Source of the DNA: Streptomyces sp. MspMP-M5
Lineage (GTDB): Bacteria > Actinomycetota > Actinomycetes > Streptomycetales > Streptomycetaceae
DNA length: 64,000 nucleotides
Reading direction: 5' to 3'
Assembly (NCBI RefSeq): GCF_000373585.1
Contig: NZ_KB891907.1
Coordinates: forward strand, 263,591 to 327,590
Part shown: piece by piece, positions 32,962-40,918 of the stretch
Position numbering within the stretch: position 1 is the first letter of the stretch
Layout of the letters: every line of letters begins with the position of its first letter
Made by a program: the position numbers and the translations under genes
The notes under the pieces: model-generated
Seen by the model: the letters and a program-made list of their open reading frames with translations, nothing else
What the model was told of the DNA's origin: nothing
The model's database searches: none

Positions 32962-34571
32962 GGGGAGTCTCCTGTGGCCGTGAGGTGAAGGGCTTCGGGC
33001 AGGACGACGGTGAAGAGCGCGCCGCCGCCCGCGCGGGCGGTGACCCGGGCCATCCCGCCGTAGCGCTCGGCCAGCCGGCGCACCAGCGCCAGGCCGATGC
33101 CCCGGCCGCGGGAGGCGGCGGTGGCGCTCTTGGTGGACCAGCCCTCGGCGAAGATCCGGTCGCGCAGTTCGGGCCGCACACCGGGTCCGGTGTCGCCGAC
33201 CCGGACGACCGCGGTGGTGCCCTCGGCGCGCAGCTCCACCTCGACGAATGGTTCGGCGGCGCGGCGTTCGGCGGTGGCGTCCAGCGCGTTGTCGAGGAGG
33301 TTGCCCAGGACGGTGACCAGGTCGCGCGGGTCCACCACCGCGTCCGGCAGCAGCGTGGTGTCCGAGATCCGCAGGGAGACGCCGCGCTCGGCGGCGATCG
33401 CCGCCTTGCCGACCAGCAGTGCGGACAGCAGCGGGTCGTGCACCCGCTCGGCGATCTGCTCCGCGGAGGCCCGGTGGGCGCTGGCGACCTCGGCGACGAA
33501 CTCCACCGCCATGTCGTAGCGGCCCAGTTCGAGCAGTCCGCGCACGGTGTGCAGCTGGTTGGCGTGCTCGTGGTCCTGGGCGCGCAGCGCATCCAACAGG
33601 CCCTGGGTGCTGTCCAGTTCGCGACCCAGCAGCTCCAGTTCGGTGCGGTCCCGCAGGGTCACCACCGCGCCGCCGTCCCGGGTCGGGACGCGGTTGGCCA
33701 CCAGCACCCGGCCGCCACTGATCGCCAGCAGGTCGCCGCCGGCCACCCGGCCGGCCAGTACGTCGGTGGTGCGGCCCGGCGGCAGGACGTCGTCCAGGTC
33801 CCGGCCGGCGGCGTCCGCGCCGAGGCTCAGCAGCCGCTGCGCCTCGTCGTTCACCAGCCGGATCCGGCCCCGCGGGTCGAAGGCCACCACGCCCTCCCGG
33901 ATGCCGTGCAGCATCGCCTCCCGCTCGTCCAGCAGCGCCGAGATGTCGGCGGTGGCCACGCCGTGGGTGCGGCGGCGCAGGCTCCGGGCGACCACCACCG
34001 CGGCCAGTACGCCGGCCGCCAGCGCCGCGCCCGCGTACCGCAGCAGTCCCGGGATGGTGCCGAGCAGCAGCCCGTGCACGCTGTCGTAGGCGATACCGAC
34101 CGAGACCGCGCCGACGATGGTGCCGCCGGCGTCCCGCAGCGGCACCTTCGCGCGGGCCGAGCGGCCCAGCGTGCCGGTGTCGATCTGGCGGACCTCCTGG
34201 CCGGCCAGCGTCCGGCTGGGGTCGGTGGAGACGTGGTGGCCGATCTCGGCGGCGTTGGTGTGCGACCAGCGGACCCCGCGGGTGTCCATCACGACGACGT
34301 ACAGCGCGCCGGTGGCCCGCCGGATCCGTTCCGCGGCGGACTGGACCGGGCCGCGCGGGCCCGGGGTGGTGGCCTGCACGTCGTGGGACAGTTCCGGGTC
34401 GGCGGCCGCGGTCTGGGCGATGGCCAGCGCCCGGCGCATCGCCTGGTCGTCCAGGGCGTGGCCGAGCGGGGCCAGGAACAGGCCGGTGGCCAGCACCATC
34501 ACGCCGGTGGTGATGGCCAGTTGGGTGGTCAGGACCTGTGCGAAGACGCGACGGGGCCAATGGATCCGCAT
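32958..34571 (-). CDS. CitA/DcuS-type sensor histidine kinase
   Basis: A 537-residue membrane sensor kinase. An N-terminal membrane helix (T-T-Q-L-A-I-T-T-G-V-M-V-L-A-T-G) is followed by a periplasmic PAS-like (CACHE) domain of about 130 residues, a second helix, a cytoplasmic PAS domain and a SpoOB-type phosphoacceptor helix with H334 in D-H-E-H-A-N-Q-L-H. The HATPase domain has N-L-L-D-N-A-L-D-A and G-D-T-G-P-G-V. This is the CitA/DcuS/DctS architecture, whose members sense citrate or C4-dicarboxylates. It is divergent from an NMT1-type importer, which suggests a different ligand or a broader role. Confidence 0.88.
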   Translation of the reverse strand: MRIHWPRRVFAQVLTTQLAITTGVMVLATGLFLAPLGHALDDQAMRRALAIAQTAAADPELSHDVQATTPGPRGPVQSAAERIRRATGALYVVVMDTRGVRWSHTNAAEIGHHVSTDPSRTLAGQEVRQIDTGTLGRSARAKVPLRDAGGTIVGAVSVGIAYDSVHGLLLGTIPGLLRYAGAALAAGVLAAVVVARSLRRRTHGVATADISALLDEREAMLHGIREGVVAFDPRGRIRLVNDEAQRLLSLGADAAGRDLDDVLPPGRTTDVLAGRVAGGDLLAISGGRVLVANRVPTRDGGAVVTLRDRTELELLGRELDSTQGLLDALRAQDHEHANQLHTVRGLLELGRYDMAVEFVAEVASAHRASAEQIAERVHDPLLSALLVGKAAIAAERGVSLRISDTTLLPDAVVDPRDLVTVLGNLLDNALDATAERRAAEPFVEVELRAEGTTAVVRVGDTGPGVRPELRDRIFAEGWSTKSATAASRGRGIGLALVRRLAERYGGMARVTARAGGGALFTVVLPEALHLTATGDSP

Positions 34572-34803
34572 GCGGTGGTGGTCCCCCTTGTCTCGGCCGC
34601 CCTCCGCACGTTGCGGAATCGACCTTTCCGGTTGATCTCGTGTCAACGCAACGTATGCCGCCGTGGCCACGCTGCCCAGCCCCCGCCGGACTTCTGTTGT
34701 TCTAGCGTGAGCAAAATGGGCACAACAGGGTTTGCGCACAGAAAGGCAGCTTGCGCCCACAAGGCTGCCGCCGTGGCCCGGCTCACTCCTAGCCTCCCGG
34801 TCC

Positions 34804-35619
34804 ATGAACAGCCACACGAGCCCCGCCATCGAGCTACGGGGAGCGAGCAAGACCTTCCGCACCCCCTCGGGAGGTCTGCACACCGCCGTCCGGGACCTGG
34901 ACCTGACCGTCGGCCGCGGTGAGTTCGTCGCCGTGGTCGGGCCCACCGGATGCGGTAAGTCCACCACCCTGACGCTGGTCAGCGGCCTGGAGGAGCCCAC
35001 CGAGGGCGAGGTGCTGGTGGCCGGCGAGCCGGTCCGCGGCATCGGCGACAAGGTCGGCTTCGTCTTCCAGCAGGACGCCGTCTTCCCCTGGCGCACCGTG
35101 CTCTCCAACGTCATGGCCGGTCCCCGCTTCCGCGGCGCCCCCAAGGCCGAGGCCAGGGAGCGGGCCCGCGAGTGGCTCGCCCGGGTCGGCCTCGCCGCCT
35201 TCGAGGACCGCTATCCGCACCAGCTCTCCGGTGGCCAGCGCAAGCGCGTCGCGCTCGCCGCGACCTTCGTCAACGACCCCGAGATCCTGCTGATGGACGA
35301 GCCGTTCTCGGCGCTCGACGTGCAGACCCGGGCCCTGATGTCGGACGAGCTCCTCGACCTGTGGTCCGGCACCGGCGCCTCCGTCGTCTTCGTCACCCAC
35401 GACCTGGAGGAGTCCATCGCGCTGGCCGACAAGGTCGTGGTGATGACCGCCGGCCCCGCCACCGTCAAGGAGGTCTTCGCCATCGACCTGCCGCGGCCCC
35501 GCCGGGTCGAGGCGGTGCGGCTGGAGCCGCGCTTCGTCGAGATCTACCGGGAGATCTGGTCCTCGCTCGGCGAAGAGGTCCGCATCACCCGCGAAAGGGG
35601 TGCCGCCCATGTCGCCTGA
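34804..35619 (+). CDS. ABC transporter ATP-binding protein (nitrate/sulfonate/taurine-type)
   Basis: A 271-residue ATPase of the SsuB/TauB/ThiZ group. Walker A is G46-P-T-G-C-G-K52-S-T, the signature L-S-G-G-Q is at 141-145, Walker B is I-L-L-M-D165-E166-P, and the H-loop histidine is in F-V-T-H-D. Start ATG 34804 has no strong ribosome site. The gene is first in a three-gene importer operon and overlaps the permease gene by 11 nt. The 232-bp gap to the divergent kinase gene contains CTGTTGT and ACAACAG (34694-34700, 34732-34738), possible response-regulator half sites. Confidence 0.92.
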   Translation: MNSHTSPAIELRGASKTFRTPSGGLHTAVRDLDLTVGRGEFVAVVGPTGCGKSTTLTLVSGLEEPTEGEVLVAGEPVRGIGDKVGFVFQQDAVFPWRTVLSNVMAGPRFRGAPKAEARERAREWLARVGLAAFEDRYPHQLSGGQRKRVALAATFVNDPEILLMDEPFSALDVQTRALMSDELLDLWSGTGASVVFVTHDLEESIALADKVVVMTAGPATVKEVFAIDLPRPRRVEAVRLEPRFVEIYREIWSSLGEEVRITRERGAAHVA

Positions 35620-36478
35620 GACCGTCACCGCACCGGCAGCCGCCAACGGCCTCGCGGGCGGGCGCAGCCAGGCCCGCGCCCGCGCCGCCCGCAACCACCG
35701 GCTCGTGGTCCACGGCACCCGGGTCGCCCTCCTGGTCGGTCTGCTCGGTCTGTGGGAGTGGCTGGCCCGCGCCGCCGTCATCGACCCGTTCTACTTCTCC
35801 ATGCCCTCGAAGATCTGGGGCCAGATCACCCAGTGGGCGGTCAACGGAACCCCGCAGGGCCCCCTGTGGGAGCAGGTCTGGTACACGCTCTACGAGGCGC
35901 TGCTCGGCTGGGTCCTGGGCGTCATCGGCGGTGTCGTGCTGGGCATCGCGCTCGGCCGGATCCGCTTCCTGGCCGATGTGCTCGGCCCGTACATCAAGGT
36001 CCTCAACGCGCTGCCGCGGATCGTGCTGGCCCCGATCTTCCTCATCTGGTTCGGCCTCGGACCGGCCTCCAAGGTGGCCTCCGCCGTCGTGCTGGTCTTC
36101 TTTCCGGTCTTCTTCAACGCCTTCCAGGGCGCCCGCGAGGTCGACCGCAACCTGGTGGCCAACTCCCGCATCCTGGGCGCGAGCAACCGCCAGGTCACCT
36201 TCCAGGTCGTCATCCCCGCCGCCACCTCCTGGATCTTCACCAGCCTGCACGTCAGCTTCGGCTTCGCGCTGATCGGCGCCATCGTCGGCGAGTACATCGG
36301 CGCGACCAAGGGCCTGGGCCTGCTGGTCTCGGCCTCCCAGGGCACCTTCAACGCTCCCGGTGTCTACGCGGCCATGGTCATCCTCGCCGCCATCGCCCTG
36401 CTCGCCGAGGGACTGCTGGCCTTCCTGGAGAAGCGGCTCTTCCGCTGGAAGCCGGCCGACGCCGGCGACGGCCGCTGA
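35609..36478 (+). CDS. ABC transporter permease (nitrate/sulfonate/taurine-type)
   Basis: A 289-residue SsuC-like permease with about six transmembrane segments and the EAA loop (A-N-S-R-I-L-G-A-S-N-R-Q, followed by V-I-P-A-A), which contacts the ATPase. ATG 35609 is used because an AAAGGGG run lies at proper distance; GTG 35600 is too close to it. It overlaps the ATPase gene by 11 nt and is followed after 59 bp by the lipoprotein gene. It forms the membrane channel of the importer. Confidence 0.92.
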   Translation: MSPETVTAPAAANGLAGGRSQARARAARNHRLVVHGTRVALLVGLLGLWEWLARAAVIDPFYFSMPSKIWGQITQWAVNGTPQGPLWEQVWYTLYEALLGWVLGVIGGVVLGIALGRIRFLADVLGPYIKVLNALPRIVLAPIFLIWFGLGPASKVASAVVLVFFPVFFNAFQGAREVDRNLVANSRILGASNRQVTFQVVIPAATSWIFTSLHVSFGFALIGAIVGEYIGATKGLGLLVSASQGTFNAPGVYAAMVILAAIALLAEGLLAFLEKRLFRWKPADAGDGR

Positions 36479-36537
36479 CCCCGCTGCCCCGCTCGCCCCA
36501 TCCGCTTCCGCACCGCCCACCTCACAAGGACGTGACC

Positions 36538-37569
36538 ATGCGCACTCCGCTCAAGATCTCGGCCGCGGTCGCCGCCACCGTGCTCGCCCTCACCGGCCTC
36601 ACCGCCTGCGGCGGCCCCTCCGGCGGCGCGTCCGCCGGCGGCGACGACGGGCGCCTGCAGATCATGGTGGGCGGCCTGGACAAGGTCATCTACCTGCCGG
36701 CCCGACTCACCGAGCAGCTCGGCTACTTCAAGGCCGAGGGCCTCCACGTCACCCTGCTCACCGAGCCCGCCGGCGTCCAGGCCACCACCTCCCTGCTCTC
36801 CGGCGACGTCCAGGGCGTCGTCGGCTTCTACGACCACACCCTCGACCTCCAGGCCAAGAACAAGCAGGTCGAGTCGGTGGTGCAACTCGCCCACGCGCCC
36901 GGCGAGGTGGAGGTGGTCGCCGACAAGGCCGCCTCGGACATCACCTCCGCCAAGGACTTCAAGGGCAAGAAGCTGGGCGTCACGGGTCTGGGCTCGTCCA
37001 CCGACTTCCTCACCAAGTACCTGGCGGTCAAGAACGGGGTGCAGCCCGAGGAGATCACCCCGGTCGCGGTCGGCGCCGGCCAGACCTTCCTCTCCGCCCT
37101 GCAGCAGGGCTCGATCCAGGCCGGGATGACGACCGACCCGACCGTCGCCCAGGTCGTCGACAAGAACATCGGCAAGGTGCTCGTCGACATGCGCACCCCC
37201 GAGGGCTCCCGGCAGGCGCTCGGCGGCCTCTACCCGTCGTCCAGCCTCTACATGAGCACCGACTGGGTCAACGGCCACAAGGGCACCGTCCGCAAGCTGG
37301 CCAACGCCTTCGTCAGGACCCTCAAGTGGATGTCCACCCACACCGCCGAGGAGATCGCCGCGAAGATGCCCTCGGACTACGCGCAGGGCGGCAAGGAGCT
37401 CTACGTCAAGGCCATCAAGGACACCCTGCCGATGTTCACCAAGGACGGGGTGATGCCGGCCGACGGCCCCGCCACCGTGGAGCGGGTCCTCAAGGCGTTC
37501 AACCCCAACCTCAAGAACGCCACGATCGATCTGAAGAAGACCTACACCACGGAGTTCGTGCAGAAGTGA
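36538..37569 (+). CDS. NMT1/SsuA-like substrate-binding lipoprotein
   Basis: A 343-residue extracellular binding protein with a lipoprotein signal (basic start, hydrophobic core, L-T-A-C24 lipobox). The mature part begins with a Gly/Ser linker and then an NMT1/THI5-like fold (Y-L-P-A-R-L-T-E-Q-L-G-Y-F-K-A-E-G-L-H-V, and later A-S-L-type lobes with G-Q-T-F-L-S-A-L). Relatives bind sulfonates, nitrate, taurine or thiamine pyrimidine precursors; the ligand here is unassigned. AAGGA precedes ATG 36538. It completes the importer operon. Confidence 0.9.
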   Translation: MRTPLKISAAVAATVLALTGLTACGGPSGGASAGGDDGRLQIMVGGLDKVIYLPARLTEQLGYFKAEGLHVTLLTEPAGVQATTSLLSGDVQGVVGFYDHTLDLQAKNKQVESVVQLAHAPGEVEVVADKAASDITSAKDFKGKKLGVTGLGSSTDFLTKYLAVKNGVQPEEITPVAVGAGQTFLSALQQGSIQAGMTTDPTVAQVVDKNIGKVLVDMRTPEGSRQALGGLYPSSSLYMSTDWVNGHKGTVRKLANAFVRTLKWMSTHTAEEIAAKMPSDYAQGGKELYVKAIKDTLPMFTKDGVMPADGPATVERVLKAFNPNLKNATIDLKKTYTTEFVQK

Positions 37570-37623
37570 CGGTGCGTCAGGGGTCGTCGGAGACGTCGGC
37601 GGCTTGAGGCCGGCCCGCCGGGA

Positions 37624-38643
37624 TCAGGTGCGGAAGCCCAGGTGCACATGGTCCCGGTGGGTGGCGTCCGAGAAGAACTGGCCGGCCGTTCCGCCCGAGA
37701 GCAGGAACGGCCCGCCGACGTTGTAGGAACCGGCCGCGGCCGCCGCCCGCATCACCGACTCCACCAACTGCCGCGGCGTCGCCGGATCGACCACCGGATG
37801 CCCGTCGATCCGCCAGACGTCGACCGCCCGCCCGCGCGGATGATCACTGGGCCGGTCGGTCCCGAACACCTTCAGCGGATGCCCGGACCGCACCACGCTC
37901 ACCGCCAGCCGGTGCTTGCGCGCCAGCTCCGACAGCGCCTCCAGCACACTGGTGTGCACCGCACCGCTGCGTACGTCCGCGGCCGCCGCCGGCGGCAGTT
38001 CGATCGCCGGGCCCGCGGCCAGCACCCGCCGCGCCGCCTCGCTCGGCGCCGCCGCCGGGGCCCCGGGTGCCGCCGGGTGCAGCGCGGTCACCGTCCACCG
38101 CGGGTTCGCCCGGCGCAGCCGGACGTCCACCGTCGTCCCACCCGCCAGCACCGTGCCGTCGGCCCGCCGCACCCACTGCCGGCACACCACCAGCACGCTG
38201 GCCGCATCCGCCAGGATGCCCCCGTACTGCGCGTCCACCACCTCCAGCACCGCCTCGGTGCCGCCGGGCCGGAGCGCGTCCGCCTGGTCGACGAGGGCCG
38301 GTGGCAGCCCCAGTGCCCCGACCCGCGCCATCGCCGCGTCCCGCTCGCCGGTGGGCCACGCCCCGATCGCCCGGACCAGCTCCACGGCCCGCGTCTTCAC
38401 CTCGGGCCGCACCTCGCCCGGACTCGGCCGCCAGGCACTGACGGTGGGCAGTTGCCGGGCCGTCTGCGACGCGCTCGGCCGGGCCGACGACGGTGCCTTC
38501 GCCGGCTCCCCGTCCGCACACCCGGCGACGCCCAACAGGGCCACGGGCGCCGCCTTGAGCAGGGCCCGCCGCCGGAGCCGGCCGCCGGCCGGCACCCGCT
38601 GTGCCCCCTCCGCACCCTCCGCTTCCTCACGCAGCAGACTCAT
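37624..38643 (-). CDS. M15-type (D-Ala-D-Ala carboxypeptidase-like) lipoprotein, last gene of the NTPase-protease block
   Basis: A 339-residue putative lipoprotein: R-R-R-A-L-L-K followed by a hydrophobic stretch and lipobox V-A-G-C42. After a variable middle domain, the C-terminus carries the zinc-peptidase signature S-D-H268-P-x-G-R-A-V-D275 and H332-V-H334. This is the M15/VanY arrangement that cleaves peptidoglycan stem peptides. Its ATG overlaps the stop of the upstream trypsin-like protease (ATGA, 38640-38643), so translation is coupled. An envelope-directed hydrolase tied to cytoplasmic NTPases and proteases is unusual and suggests a cell-wall effector step. Confidence 0.8.
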   Translation of the reverse strand: MSLLREEAEGAEGAQRVPAGGRLRRRALLKAAPVALLGVAGCADGEPAKAPSSARPSASQTARQLPTVSAWRPSPGEVRPEVKTRAVELVRAIGAWPTGERDAAMARVGALGLPPALVDQADALRPGGTEAVLEVVDAQYGGILADAASVLVVCRQWVRRADGTVLAGGTTVDVRLRRANPRWTVTALHPAAPGAPAAAPSEAARRVLAAGPAIELPPAAAADVRSGAVHTSVLEALSELARKHRLAVSVVRSGHPLKVFGTDRPSDHPRGRAVDVWRIDGHPVVDPATPRQLVESVMRAAAAAGSYNVGGPFLLSGGTAGQFFSDATHRDHVHLGFRT

Positions 38644-39710
38644 ACGAAGTTGACCTCCCCCCGCACCAGCAGCGGATCCTCCACCAACTGCCACAACGGC
38701 ACGGCGTAGTTGCCCAGGCCGTACCGGCCGCCGAAGTGCAGGCCGAGGACGCGGTGGTCGGTGAGGTCGATGACCGGGGAGCCGCTGTTGCCCCCCAGGG
38801 TCGAGCAGTCGTGGCGCATCACATTCCCTTCCGCCTCCAGGCCCGTGGTCGTACCCGGCTGGAGGCGCTTGACGTTGTAGACGTCCATGAAGATCCGGCG
38901 CATGGACTCGGGTTCGTTGCGGCGGCCGTCCCAGGCCGGATAGCCGACGCAGTAGACGGGGCGGCCCGGCAGGTCCGCGGGCGCGTCCGCGGCGACCGCC
39001 AGGGGAGTGGGCAGCGCGCTGCCGCCGAGGTACGGGGCGATCCTCAACAGGGCCAGATCGGCGTCCTCGTGGATGCCCAGGACCCCGGTGACCTCGTAGG
39101 ACGAGCCGCCGTCGACGGGCTCCGGGCCGGTGTCGTACTCCTCGCCCACGTCCAGCGCGGCGCCCAGCCCCTGCTGGAACACCCAGCCCTCGCCGGCGCT
39201 GCGGGCGAACTCCACCGCCACATGGCGGTTGGTCATCACCGTCTCCGGACCGACCAGGAAGCCCGTCCCCAGCCAGTCCAGGCTGAGGTGCCCGGAGACC
39301 TCCACCCGGCCGACCCGGGCCAGCGAGTCCCGGATCGCCGCCCGGTGGGCGTCCAGCACCGCCCAGTCGCCCTGCTGCGTGGGGAAGTCGTGATGCCGGA
39401 CGAGGATGGCCGGGCGCCCCTCCAGCAGGACGATCGCCTCCATCCCGAAGGACTCGTCGTCGCTGATCTCGTCCGCCCGGCCCTCGGCGAGCTTCTCCAG
39501 ACCGCCGGCGCCGGCCGCCAGCACCCGGGTGCGCTCCTGTCGGGCGTACTGCGAGATCTGCCCGGCCGGCTGTTCCTCGGCGGGCAGCTCGACGGCGGAT
39601 TCGGGCTCCTCCCAGGACAGTTGGTCCCGCACCCGCGCCGCCACCGCGCGCAGATCGGAGAAGACCCGCTCGGGCCCGGTCGCCACCGGGGATCGGCTCC
39701 GCTTTTCCAT
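38640..39710 (-). CDS. Trypsin-like serine protease with novel N-terminal region
   Basis: A 356-residue chymotrypsin-fold protease with the full triad H163 (T-N-R-H-V), D218 (E-D-A-D-L-A-L-L) and S309 (G-G-N-S-G-S-P). There is no signal peptide, so it should act in the cytoplasm. Residues 1-140 form a charged, mostly helical region without recognisable domain; by analogy with its neighbour it may be an adaptor. ATG 39710 has GAGGAGG 6 nt upstream. It lies 50 bp after the second protease gene and overlaps the M15 gene by 4 nt. Confidence 0.85.
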   Translation of the reverse strand: MEKRSRSPVATGPERVFSDLRAVAARVRDQLSWEEPESAVELPAEEQPAGQISQYARQERTRVLAAGAGGLEKLAEGRADEISDDESFGMEAIVLLEGRPAILVRHHDFPTQQGDWAVLDAHRAAIRDSLARVGRVEVSGHLSLDWLGTGFLVGPETVMTNRHVAVEFARSAGEGWVFQQGLGAALDVGEEYDTGPEPVDGGSSYEVTGVLGIHEDADLALLRIAPYLGGSALPTPLAVAADAPADLPGRPVYCVGYPAWDGRRNEPESMRRIFMDVYNVKRLQPGTTTGLEAEGNVMRHDCSTLGGNSGSPVIDLTDHRVLGLHFGGRYGLGNYAVPLWQLVEDPLLVRGEVNFV

Positions 39711-39760
39711 CTCGTCCTCCTCGGTCGGGTCGGCCGGGCCGCGGCGCCGGTCGGCCGGGC

Positions 39761-40918
39761 TCAGCCCCGTCCGTCGCCCTGCGCCGCGGTGATCTCGGCG
39801 TGGACGTCCGGGGCATGGGTCTCCAGGTGGCGCAGCACGCTGGTCATCTGGGTGCCGACGTTGACGAACGCGGTCGTCCGCCCCTGGAACAGCACGTTCT
39901 CCACCCGCCGGGCCCCTCGGTGCAGCGCCACCACCCGCCAGTCGTCGGTCAGGACGGGGGAGCCGGAGGAGCCGCCGCGGGTGTCGGTGAAGTAGCGGAC
40001 GTCCTGCTCGTCCGCCTCGTAGACCAGGTTGTTGCGCAGCGCCACCCGCTTCGACCGGCCGCCGGGGTGCTGGATGATGTTGACCGCCACACAGTCGCCG
40101 TCGGCGACCAGCAGCGGCCGCCGGGCCAGCTTCAGCACCGGGCGGTCGGGCGGGGCGGACAGCCGCAGCACCGCGTAGTCCAGTTCCGGGTCGGCGGCGG
40201 CGAGTTCGGCCACCTCGGCCACCTCGGCGGCGGAGTCGGCGGTGTCGTCGAGGTAGCCGGATTCGCTGTCGTAGCCGAAGCGGGCGAGGGTGTGCCGGGC
40301 CTGGAGCCGCAGGTCCTCGGGGGCGGCCAGGGGGCGGTCGGCGCCGGTTCCGGTACGGGCGTTGACCACATGGTGGTTGGTCATCAGCAGGGTGGGGCCG
40401 ATCAGCCAGCCGGTGCCGGCGTGCGGGAAGCCGTTGGGCTGTAGCGGCGCGCCGTCCTGGTACGGCGGCACCTTCAGCCGGGCGACCGCGGTGCCGGCCA
40501 GGTCGCCGCCGCGCAGAAAGCCGATCGGGACGGTGTCGTCGCGGTGGACGATCTGCTCCTTGAGCTCGGGCGCCGGGCGGTCGGCCAGCACGTCGGGTTC
40601 GCCGCCGGCGCGCCGGGCCACCTCGTCCAGGGCGTGCTGGAGGACCTTCAGCGGCTCGGCCTCGGTGGTCTGCGCCACCGCGTTGCGCAGCCAGATCTCC
40701 AGCGGGACCGAGCCGTCCACCAGCCGTTCGACGGCGTTCATCCGGGCCAAGTCGGAGTGGAGTTGGTGCATCGGGGCGGGCAGCATCGGCAGGGTCGCGT
40801 GGTACTTGCGCATGATGCCGTCGAACAGCAGCGGGCGGACGGTGGGGTCGGCCAGCCCGCACTCCAGCGCGGCGTCCAGCAGCCGGCGCAGCTCGTCCTG
40901 GGAGAGGTAGGCGGTCAT
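39761..40918 (-). CDS. Trypsin-like serine protease with N-terminal effector-associated (EAD-type) domain
   Basis: A 385-residue protein. Residues 1-100 form a helical module (L-S-Q-D-E-L-R-R-L-L-D-A-A-L, then S-D-L-A-R-M-N, then G-S-V-P-L-E-I-W-L-R-N-A) of the kind called effector-associated domains in bacterial conflict systems; the subtype is not certain. The protease part has H183, D247 and S318 (G-G-S-S-G-S-P). It has no signal peptide. The ATG overlaps the STAND gene stop by 4 nt (40915-40918). The likely role is a latent cytoplasmic protease recruited and activated by the NTPases through the adaptor domain. Confidence 0.82.
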   Translation of the reverse strand: MTAYLSQDELRRLLDAALECGLADPTVRPLLFDGIMRKYHATLPMLPAPMHQLHSDLARMNAVERLVDGSVPLEIWLRNAVAQTTEAEPLKVLQHALDEVARRAGGEPDVLADRPAPELKEQIVHRDDTVPIGFLRGGDLAGTAVARLKVPPYQDGAPLQPNGFPHAGTGWLIGPTLLMTNHHVVNARTGTGADRPLAAPEDLRLQARHTLARFGYDSESGYLDDTADSAAEVAEVAELAAADPELDYAVLRLSAPPDRPVLKLARRPLLVADGDCVAVNIIQHPGGRSKRVALRNNLVYEADEQDVRYFTDTRGGSSGSPVLTDDWRVVALHRGARRVENVLFQGRTTAFVNVGTQMTSVLRHLETHAPDVHAEITAAQGDGRG

